A DNA stretch of 5,564 bases from Burkholderiales bacterium (GTDB taxonomy: Bacteria; Pseudomonadota; Gammaproteobacteria; Burkholderiales; Burkholderiaceae_C). This document shows, piece after piece, positions 1 to 4,681 of the stretch (position 1 is the stretch's first letter; each line of letters opens with the position of its first letter). The position numbers and the translations under genes are program-made. Location: NCBI GenBank assembly GCA_011391855.1, contig JAABPT010000142.1, positions 1-5,564 on the forward strand, given 5' to 3'. The notes beneath the pieces were generated by a model that saw only the letters and a program-made list of their open reading frames with translations, ran no database searches and was not told the DNA's origin.

Positions 1-399
1 GAGCTTGCGCAGGATCGACCGCTCACGCACGATCTCGGCGTAGCGCCGCATATTGGCCGCGCTGGGCACGCTCTGCGCCAGCGCGTTCAGGTAGGCCAGG
101 CCACCGCAGTCCTGCGCCTTGCCCAGGCTCTGCAGCTGCTCGAAGACGGTGATCACGTCGGCCGGCTTGCTCTGCGCCACCAGCGCGCCTATGGCGGCGT
201 AGATCAGCCGGTGCTCGTAGCGGTAGAAGTCGCTGTCGGTGAGAAGGTCGCCGGCGCGGTCCCAGGCCAGGTTGTCGAGCAGCAGGCCGCCCAGCACGCT
301 TTGCTCGGCCTCCACCGAATGCGGCGGCACGCGCAGACGCGAGACCTCGTCGTCGCGCGGCGGGGCGCTGGATTCGCGGGAGTCGTAGATCGCAGACAT
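1..399 (-). CDS. dnaB: Replicative DNA helicase DnaB, N-terminal part (cut by window edge)
   Basis: Reading from the ATG at 399-397 leftward gives an open frame of 133 codons that runs off the window. The protein begins MSAIYDSRESSAPPRDDEVS and continues with the family-typical stretch RVPPHSVEAEQSVLGGLLLD (about residues 23-42), then DFYRYEHRLIYAAI and a helical segment ending in NMRRYAEIVRERSILRKL. This is the DnaB N-terminal domain, the all-helical collar that holds the hexamer together and binds DnaG primase. The RecA-like motor domain with Walker A/B motifs lies outside the window. DnaB unwinds the chromosome ahead of the replisome in the cytoplasm. It follows rplI on the same strand but is separated by 133 nt containing a strong hairpin, so it probably has its own promoter, with possible read-through from the ribosomal operon. 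Only a weak Shine-Dalgarno (GGAC) precedes the ATG. The start is chosen because the conserved N-terminus begins shortly after it; identity is very secure. Confidence 0.96.
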   Translation of the reverse strand, partial: MSAIYDSRESSAPPRDDEVSRLRVPPHSVEAEQSVLGGLLLDNLAWDRAGDLLTDSDFYRYEHRLIYAAIGALVAQSKPADVITVFEQLQSLGKAQDCGGLAYLNALAQSVPSAANMRRYAEIVRERSILRKL

Positions 400-419
400 G
401 ACGGTCCAGGGTTCGGGGC

Positions 420-461
420 TGTGGGCAAAGCTGTGGACGGGCGGTGTTGTTTGCGGGATAA
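420..461 (-). promoter_or_regulatory. Upstream region of dnaB with three DnaA-box-like 9-mers
   Basis: Between the hairpin and the dnaB start, the + strand carries TGTGGGCAA (420-428), TGTGGACGG (432-440) and GCGGGATAA (453-461). Each matches the reverse of the DnaA box (TGTGGATAA) at six or seven of nine positions. The first two are part of a direct repeat of CTGTGG spaced 12 nt apart. No match to the box is perfect and no convincing -35/-10 pair stands out. This is a tentative regulatory region: a dnaB promoter is expected here, but DnaA control is inference only. Confidence 0.2.
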
Positions 462-479
462 GTTGGCCCCCGGAAACGA

Positions 480-505
480 CGAAGGCCGGCTTGAGCCGGC
501 CTTCG
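480..505 (-). terminator. Hairpin terminator candidate downstream of rplI
   Basis: A perfect 11-bp inverted repeat (arm CGAAGGCCGGC, 4-nt loop, arm GCCGGCCTTCG) lies 27 nt beyond the rplI stop codon. In the minus-strand transcript the stem is followed by TCGTTTCC, a weak U-tract; nothing U-rich follows on the plus strand. Position and stability fit an intrinsic or hairpin-assisted terminator closing the rpsF-priB-rpsR-rplI operon before dnaB. The short U-run means termination may be partial. Confidence 0.7.
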
Positions 506-532
506 GGGCGCGTGCGGTCAGCTTACGCCGGA

Positions 533-985
533 TCAGTCGGCCTGTGCAAGCACCAGCACGGCCACGTCGACCACCACGTCGGTGTGCGGGGCCACCGAGA
601 CCGTGTGGTCGCCCACGGTCTTGATCGGACCGTTGGGCATGCGCACCTGCGACTTGGCCACCGCCAGGCCCATCTTGGTGAGCGCCTCGGCGATATCGGC
701 GTTGGTGACCGAGCCGAACAGGCGGCCGTCGACGCCGGCCTTCTGCGCCACGCGCACGGTCTTGCCGGCGAGCTGCTCGCCCAGAGCCTGGGCGGCGGTC
801 AGCTTCGCGGCGGCAGCCTTTTCCAGTTCCGCGCGGCGGCCTTCGAATTCCTTGATTGCGGCTTCGGTGGCGCGCCGCGCCATCTTGGTCGGGATCAGGT
901 AATTGCGGGCATAACCCTGCTTGACCTTGACGACGTCGCCCAGGTCGCCGAGCTTGCCGACCTTCTCGAGAAGAATGACTTGCAT
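533..985 (-). CDS. rplI: 50S ribosomal protein L9
   Basis: This encodes 150 residues, against 149 in E. coli. L9 binds 23S rRNA at the base of the L1 stalk and helps maintain reading-frame fidelity. The N-terminal RNA-binding domain starts MQVILLEKVGKLGDLGDVV and contains the L9 signature pattern G-x2-G...V..GYARNYL (residues 13-30). A long alanine- and lysine-rich connecting helix (about 40-75) leads to the C-terminal domain (about 80-150) with GRLFGSVTNADIAEAL and GPIKTVGDHTVSVAPHTDVV. The frame is open 20 codons further upstream to 1045, but that stretch overlaps rpsR and has no family similarity. The ATG at 985 is preceded by AAGGAG at 992-997, spaced 6 nt, which fixes the start. That Shine-Dalgarno shares bases with the rpsR TAA stop (996-998), so the two genes are likely translationally coupled. 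It is the last gene of the operon. Confidence 0.98.
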   Translation of the reverse strand: MQVILLEKVGKLGDLGDVVKVKQGYARNYLIPTKMARRATEAAIKEFEGRRAELEKAAAAKLTAAQALGEQLAGKTVRVAQKAGVDGRLFGSVTNADIAEALTKMGLAVAKSQVRMPNGPIKTVGDHTVSVAPHTDVVVDVAVLVLAQAD

Positions 986-991
986 GGCTTG

Positions 992-997
992 CTCCTT
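992..997 (-). promoter_or_regulatory. Ribosome binding site of rplI overlapping the rpsR stop
   Basis: AAGGAG on the minus strand, six nt before the rplI ATG. The first two bases of the motif are the last two bases of the rpsR stop codon, giving TAAGGAG. This decides the L9 start and favours ribosome hand-over from S18 to L9 translation. Confidence 0.85.
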
Positions 998-1286
998 AGA
1001 CCTTGTGCTGGTCGGAGTACGGCAGCAGCGCCAGGAAGCGCGCACGCTTGATGGCGGTGGTGAGCTGGCGCTGGTAGAAGGCGCGCGTGCCGGTCAGGCG
1101 GGCCGGCGTGATCTTGCCGTTCTCGCCGACGAAATCGCGCAGGATGTCGATTTCCTTGTAGTCGATCGACTCGACCTTGGCCACCGTGAAGCGGCAGAAG
1201 CGCTTGCGGCGGAACAGCAGCGACTGGGTATTGCGCTTGGGGCGCTTGTCCTTGGAAAAACGACCTTTACCACGTGGCGGGGGCAT
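996..1286 (-). CDS. rpsR: 30S ribosomal protein S18
   Basis: This encodes 96 residues; E. coli S18 has about 75. S18 pairs with S6 on the platform of the 30S subunit and binds the central domain of 16S rRNA. The conserved core begins near residue 25 (LLFRRKRFCRFTVAKVESID) and includes YKEIDILRDFV, GENGKITPARLTGT, RAFYQRQLTTAIKRARFLAL and the C-terminal LPYSDQHKV. The additional N-terminus (MPPPRGKGRFSKDKRPKRN) is strongly basic and proline/glycine-rich; basic extensions of this kind are common in betaproteobacterial S18. The ATG at 1286 is preceded by CAGGAG (1293-1298) at 6-nt spacing. The gene lies 42 nt downstream of priB and 10 nt upstream of rplI, and its partner S6 is encoded in the same operon, consistent with balanced S6:S18 synthesis. 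Confidence 0.98.
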   Translation of the reverse strand: MPPPRGKGRFSKDKRPKRNTQSLLFRRKRFCRFTVAKVESIDYKEIDILRDFVGENGKITPARLTGTRAFYQRQLTTAIKRARFLALLPYSDQHKV

Positions 1287-1328
1287 CGTGAACTCCTGAA
1301 GAAAACTATGAAACTGGGTGGGCCCGGG

Positions 1329-1619
1329 TCAGCCGGCAGGCTCGACCGAGGTGATGTGGAACCGCAGACCGCGTCCGTTGCGCGAGCCGGCGAGGAAGCC
1401 TGCATACAGGCCTGCCGCGCCGAGCTCCAGAGTCAGCAGCTGCCGCGTCACGGCCCCGATGGCCACCGCGCGCATCTCCATCGAGACCTTGCGCGGCTGG
1501 CCGTCTTCGCTGACCTCGGACTCGTGCTTCAGGCTCAAGTCCAGGGCCGGCAGGCCGGCCGGGGTGTAACGCAGTGCCGCACGCTCCACCAGCGTGGCCG
1601 AGAGAACCAGCCGGTTCAT
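1329..1619 (-). CDS. priB: Primosomal replication protein N (PriB)
   Basis: This encodes 96 residues, slightly shorter than E. coli PriB (104). PriB is a dimeric OB-fold protein that binds single-stranded DNA and PriA at stalled forks and helps reload DnaB during replication restart. The opening MNRLVLSATLVERAALRYTP, with GLPALDLSLKHES after it, matches the PriB/SSB-type first strands; GAAGLYAGFLAGSRNGRGLRFHITSVE forms the last strands. The acidic, Gly/Ser-rich SSB tail is absent, which separates it from Ssb. The position between rpsF and rpsR is the classic location of priB. The start at 1619 is the only plausible one: there is no in-frame ATG, GTG or TTG between it and the rpsF stop. It lacks a recognisable Shine-Dalgarno, the upstream sequence being GCTGGCGCTGCCGCG. 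Translation may depend on coupling to rpsF, whose stop is 34 nt away. Confidence 0.93.
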   Translation of the reverse strand: MNRLVLSATLVERAALRYTPAGLPALDLSLKHESEVSEDGQPRKVSMEMRAVAIGAVTRQLLTLELGAAGLYAGFLAGSRNGRGLRFHITSVEPAG

Positions 1620-1653
1620 CGCGGCAGCGCCAGCAGCACGAACGGGCGCTGGC

Positions 1654-2016
1654 TCAGGCGGCGGCCTCGTGGCGCTCCTTGCGTGCCTCTTCGCGCTCGA
1701 CCGCCTTCATCATGATCGAAGGCGTGGTCTCGGCCTTCTCGCGCGACACGGTCAAGTGGCGCAGCACCGCGTCGTTGAAGCGAAAGCCCGTCTCGAGCTC
1801 GGTCAACGTTTCGTTGCCGCACTCGATATTCAGGCACAGGTAATGCGCCTTGGCCAGCTTCTGGATCATGTAGGCCAGCTGACGCCGCCCCCAGTCCTCG
1901 ACACGGTGGACCTTGCCGCCGGCGGCGGTGACCAGGCCCTTGTAGCGTTCCAGCATGGCCGGAACCTGTTCGCTTTGATCCGGATGGATCAGCAGAACGA
2001 TCTCATAGTGACGCAT
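1654..2016 (-). CDS. rpsF: 30S ribosomal protein S6
   Basis: This encodes 120 residues. S6 forms a heterodimer with S18 on the 30S platform. The ferredoxin-like fold is recognisable from MRHYEIVLLIHPDQSEQVPA at the N-terminus, GGKVHRVEDWGRRQLAYMIQ (about 33-52) and AHYLCLNIECGNETLTELET (about 57-76), followed by FNDAVLRHLTVS. The C-terminus is charged and ends in AAA; it does not have the terminal Glu-Glu that is the RimK glutamylation site in E. coli. A GTG at 2022 is in frame two codons earlier, but AAGGAG (2022-2027) sits on that codon and is spaced 5 nt from the ATG at 2016, so ATG is chosen. It is the first gene of the S6-PriB-S18-L9 operon, with its own promoter and a long leader. Confidence 0.97.
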   Translation of the reverse strand: MRHYEIVLLIHPDQSEQVPAMLERYKGLVTAAGGKVHRVEDWGRRQLAYMIQKLAKAHYLCLNIECGNETLTELETGFRFNDAVLRHLTVSREKAETTPSIMMKAVEREEARKERHEAAA

Positions 2017-2021
2017 GAACA

Positions 2022-2027
2022 CTCCTT
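2022..2027 (-). promoter_or_regulatory. Ribosome binding site of rpsF
   Basis: AAGGAG on the minus strand, 5 nt before the ATG at 2016. It overlaps the alternative GTG at 2020-2022 and so excludes that codon as the start. Confidence 0.85.
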
Positions 2028-2130
2028 GTGGATTCCGACCGCGGCAGGCAAGGCGGGTCGCAATGACCTGCGCAGATTCGGGTGTGGAAGCCGCCCCGAT
2101 GCGTCAACATGACGGGTGCGGCAAGGAAAG
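2028..2130 (-). promoter_or_regulatory. Structured 5' leader of rpsF, candidate S6:S18 autoregulatory element
   Basis: If transcription starts about 7 nt after the -10 box, the rpsF mRNA has a leader of about 114 nt. It carries three separate inverted repeats: CGTCA/TGACG with a 3-nt loop (2102-2114), TCGGG/CCCGA with a 12-nt loop (2078-2099), and CGACC/GGTCG with a 15-nt loop (2036-2060), the last ending 8 nt before the Shine-Dalgarno. The GACC at 2056-2059 can alternatively pair with GGTC at 2065-2068, so two exclusive folds are possible. S6:S18-binding leaders upstream of rpsF with a conserved CCG bulge are known in many bacteria. CCG occurs here next to the last stem (in TGCCGCGGTCG), but I cannot confirm the consensus fold. 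Confidence 0.35.
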
Positions 2131-2136
2131 CCGATG

Positions 2137-2165
2137 ATTATAGCCCGATGGGCTGGCCCGGTCAG
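2137..2165 (-). promoter_or_regulatory. Sigma-70 promoter of the rpsF operon
   Basis: The minus strand carries a perfect -10 box TATAAT (2142-2137) and, exactly 17 nt upstream, CTGACC (2165-2160), matching the -35 consensus TTGACA at four positions including the TGAC core. The likely start point is near 2130. The discriminator after the -10 (CATCGGC) is GC-rich, as in promoters repressed by ppGpp/DksA, which suits a ribosomal operon. The -35 overlaps the TGA stop of the upstream transporter gene. An inverted repeat AGCCC-ATC-GGGCT (2142-2154) fills much of the spacer. Confidence 0.75.
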
Positions 2166-4294
2166 CGTTCGCCGGGCTGCGGCAGCCGGATGCGGTCGAT
2201 GAACTTCATCGTCTCGTCGTCGGGCGGCGCCGTGACCAGGCTCACCACCGCCATCACCACAAACCCCACCGGCACGCCGAAGACACCGGCGGCAATGGGC
2301 TCCACGCCCCACCACTGGCAGTCGGCCAGGGGGCGCGTGATGCCGAACCAGGAGCGCAGCAGCGGCAGGTTGGTCACCATGTACCAAGCACAGACGCCCA
2401 GGCCGGCCAGCATGCCGGCGCTGGCCCCGGCGCGGTTGGCGCGGCGCCAGAAGATGCCCAGCACCAGGGCCGGGAAGAAGGCGGCGGCGGCCAATGAAAA
2501 GGCGGCGGAGACGAACTGCAGAATGTCGGTGATCTTCAGCGCCGCGATCAGCGCGGCCACGAACGCGATCACCATGACCAGCACCTTGGAGGCGATGACG
2601 CGCGCCGCCGCGGAGGCGCCGGGCTTGATGACGCGGTAGTAGACATCGTGCGAGGCGGCATTGGCCACCGTCAGCAGCAGGCCGTCGGCGGTGGACAGGG
2701 CAGCGGCCATGCCGCCCACCGCCACCAGGCAGGTCACCCAGTACGGCAGGCCGCCGATGTCGGGCGCGGCCAGCACGATCACGTCGCCGGCCATCATCAG
2801 TTCGCCAAACTGCAGCAAGCCGTCGCCGTTGACGTCGCGCACGGACACCAGGCCGGGGTCGAGCCGCGACCAGCGGTTCACCCAGGCCGGCAGTTCGTCG
2901 AAGGGCAGCCCGACGACATGCTGCAGCACCTCGAATTTGACCAGCACCGCCAGCGCGGGCGCGGCCACATAGAGCAAGGTGATGAAGAACAGCGACCAGG
3001 CCACCGAGCGCCGCGCCTGCGAAACGGAAGGGGTGGTGTAGTAGCGCGTCAATACGTGCGGCATGGCGGCGGTGCCCATCATCAGGCACAGCACCAGGGC
3101 GATGAAATTGATGCGTGCAGCGTCGAAGCTCTGGGGCGCGGTGGCGTCGCCGTTACCGGCAGCGTTCGCGCCACCCGGAACGTTGACGGCAAACGGCAGC
3201 GTCTGCGGCGGCATGCCGGCCAGGCTGGCGGCACGCGCCAGCGAGGCGTCGCGTTCGCGCTCGTAGAGCCGGCGCGCCTGGAGCTCCGTGCGCGGCCGCT
3301 GCGCAAATTCGCGCTCGGCGCGCTGGATGCGCACCAGCGGCGCATTCTCGGCGCGCAACTCGGCAATGTGCTCCTGCTGCCGCCGGTCGTCTTCCAGCAT
3401 CGCCGAGCGCACGTCGAGCAGCTTGCGTTCGGCGTCGGCCGCGCGCTGCGCCATGAGTGCCATGACCTCGCGCTCGGTCGGGTCGGCGGCCAGCTCACGC
3501 TCGATCTGGGTCACCCTTTCCAGCTGGGTGCCATAGCTCAGCATCGGCAGCCAGCTGCCGGTCTGGTTGACCGACAGCCAGGTGAGCGGCACCAGGAAGG
3601 CCACCATCAGGACCAGGTACTGCGCCACCTGGGTCCAGGTCACGGCCCGCATGCCGCCCAGGAAGGAACACACCAGAACGCCGCCCAGGCCGACGAATAC
3701 GCCGAGCTCGAAGCCGAAGCCGGTGAGGTGCGAGGTGATCAGCCCCACGCCGTAGATCTGCACCACCACATAGACGAAAGACACGCCAATGGCCGCCGCG
3801 GCGCCAATCAGCCGCGGCAACTGGCCGCCGTAGCGCGCACCTAGGAAGTCGGGCACGGTGTACTCGCCGAAGCGCCGCAGGTAGGGCGCGAGCAGCAGCG
3901 CGAGCAAGCAGTAGCCGCCGGTCCAGCCCAGGATGTAGGCCAGCCCGGCATAACCCTGCAGGTACAGCACACCGGCGGTGCCGATAAAGGAGGCCGCCGA
4001 CATCCAGTCGGCAGCCGTGGCCAGCCCGTTGAAGACCGCAGGCACGCGGCGGCCGGCCACGAAATATTCCACTGGCGTGGAGGTGCGGCAGCGAAATCCG
4101 ATGCCGGCGTACACGGCCACCGTGACGACCAGGAAAGTGGCACCGATCCAGCCGCGCGGCAGGCCCAGGCGCTCGGCCACCGCCATCACGGCGATCAGTG
4201 CGAAGAAGGCCAGCAGGAACAGCGCATAGCGCCACGCCAGCTTGCGGGAAAAGTCGCGGTCGGCGCCCTGCGTTGCGCCGGCCGGTGCCGTCAC
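2162..4294 (-). CDS. Sodium:solute symporter, VC_2705-type large subunit with coiled-coil insertion
   Basis: This encodes a 710-residue inner-membrane protein of the SSS family, which uses the sodium gradient to import small solutes. Hydrophobic segments lie near residues 20-41, 48-67, 90-113, 116-139, 160-184, 190-215, 222-245, 394-414, 430-452, 502-545, 566-590, 592-615, 620-645 and 665-690. Family marks are GRRVPAVFNGLATAADWMSA (81-100) in the first core helix and ALSTADGLLL (532-540 region), where S534/T535 correspond to the Na2-site Ser/Thr of SSS proteins. Two soluble parts stand out: a charged E/R/A-rich helical stretch (about 256-360) with a Gly/Asn/Ala linker (373-392), and DVNGDGLLQFGE (487-498), an EF-hand-type loop. 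These make it longer than a typical SSS protein of about 550 residues. The start is GTG at 4294, with GGAG (4300-4303) 5 nt upstream, overlapping the small subunit stop by 4 nt (GTGA). The partner gene and motifs support the VC_2705 subfamily; the substrate is unknown, with acetate, pyruvate or lactate as guesses from relatives and from ppsA nearby. Confidence 0.9.
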   Translation of the reverse strand: MTAPAGATQGADRDFSRKLAWRYALFLLAFFALIAVMAVAERLGLPRGWIGATFLVVTVAVYAGIGFRCRTSTPVEYFVAGRRVPAVFNGLATAADWMSAASFIGTAGVLYLQGYAGLAYILGWTGGYCLLALLLAPYLRRFGEYTVPDFLGARYGGQLPRLIGAAAAIGVSFVYVVVQIYGVGLITSHLTGFGFELGVFVGLGGVLVCSFLGGMRAVTWTQVAQYLVLMVAFLVPLTWLSVNQTGSWLPMLSYGTQLERVTQIERELAADPTEREVMALMAQRAADAERKLLDVRSAMLEDDRRQQEHIAELRAENAPLVRIQRAEREFAQRPRTELQARRLYERERDASLARAASLAGMPPQTLPFAVNVPGGANAAGNGDATAPQSFDAARINFIALVLCLMMGTAAMPHVLTRYYTTPSVSQARRSVAWSLFFITLLYVAAPALAVLVKFEVLQHVVGLPFDELPAWVNRWSRLDPGLVSVRDVNGDGLLQFGELMMAGDVIVLAAPDIGGLPYWVTCLVAVGGMAAALSTADGLLLTVANAASHDVYYRVIKPGASAAARVIASKVLVMVIAFVAALIAALKITDILQFVSAAFSLAAAAFFPALVLGIFWRRANRAGASAGMLAGLGVCAWYMVTNLPLLRSWFGITRPLADCQWWGVEPIAAGVFGVPVGFVVMAVVSLVTAPPDDETMKFIDRIRLPQPGER

Positions 4295-4587
4295 GCCGAC
4301 TCCGGGCCGGGGCCTTCGGGGCCCGCGGTGGACGATGCCTCGCCCACCAGATAAGCCTCCTCCAGGCGGTCCATCGCCACCACGTAGGCCACGATGATCG
4401 CCAGGTACACCAGGAGGGCCCCTTCAGCAGCGAGCCAGAAGCCCAGCGGAAAGCCGAAGACCTGCCAGTGGTTGAGGTCGCGCGCGAACCACGGCACCAG
4501 CAGATTCACGGCCAGCCACACGACGAGCAGGCTGCCCGTCAGGCGCCTGGTCTGCAGCCAGAAACGATGTCCGGAAACCGTCGCCAT
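4291..4587 (-). CDS. Symporter small subunit (DUF4212 family)
   Basis: This encodes 98 residues with two membrane helices, about 16-34 (LTGSLLVVWLAVNLLVPWF) and 47-71 (beginning PLGFWLAAEGALLVYL). Between them is the short segment ARDLNHWQVFGF, typical of DUF4212 proteins, and after them MDRLEEAYLVGE and a Gly/Pro/Glu-rich tail. Members of this family are encoded almost invariably directly upstream of VC_2705-type sodium symporters and are thought to be a small subunit of that transporter; the exact role is not established. The stop overlaps the GTG start of the large subunit by 4 nt, implying translational coupling and equal production. The ATG at 4587 has no clear Shine-Dalgarno. An ATG at 4595 is in another frame. 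The start is supported by the basic N-terminus (HRFWLQTRR) before the first helix. Confidence 0.9.
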   Translation of the reverse strand: MATVSGHRFWLQTRRLTGSLLVVWLAVNLLVPWFARDLNHWQVFGFPLGFWLAAEGALLVYLAIIVAYVVAMDRLEEAYLVGEASSTAGPEGPGPESA

Positions 4588-4604
4588 CGGCGCATTATCG
4601 GCGC

Positions 4605-4659
4605 CGGCATCCCGGGCAGCGAAGCACCCGCCGCCCCGGGAAACCCTCGGGTGATGCCG
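4605..4659. repeat. Imperfect GC-rich inverted repeat between ppsA and the symporter genes
   Basis: Seven-base arms CGGCATC (4605-4611) and GATGCCG (4653-4659) enclose CCCGGG-type palindromic segments (4611-4616 and 4635-4640) that can extend the pairing with interruptions. It sits in the 94-nt gap after the ppsA TAG. No U-tract follows on the minus strand, so it may be a Rho-type or attenuating structure, an mRNA-stabilising hairpin, or nothing more than GC-rich spacer. No promoter was recognised in this gap. Confidence 0.35.
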
Positions 4660-4681
4660 CGCCGCGGCAGCCCTGCCAGCG

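Noticed and set aside
986..1045. 20-codon N-terminal extension of L9
   Set aside because: It overlaps rpsR, does not resemble L9, and the strong AAGGAG is placed for the ATG at 985.
398..1051. 217-codon plus-strand frame opposite rplI
   Set aside because: It is antisense to L9 and has no family resemblance; the real coding strand is certain from the L9 signature.
2017..2022. GTG start of S6 two codons upstream
   Set aside because: The Shine-Dalgarno overlaps this codon; spacing fits the ATG at 2016.
1989..3089. 366-codon minus-strand frame overlapping the symporter gene and the rpsF leader
   Set aside because: It is a frame-shifted shadow of the symporter, with Arg/Ala/Gly-rich composition and no recognisable domain; it also runs through the rpsF promoter and start.
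2648..3844. 398-codon open frame on the plus strand
   Set aside because: It lies entirely antisense to the well-supported symporter gene, is extremely rich in His, Gln, Gly and Arg, and shows no domain. This is the usual antisense shadow of a high-GC gene.
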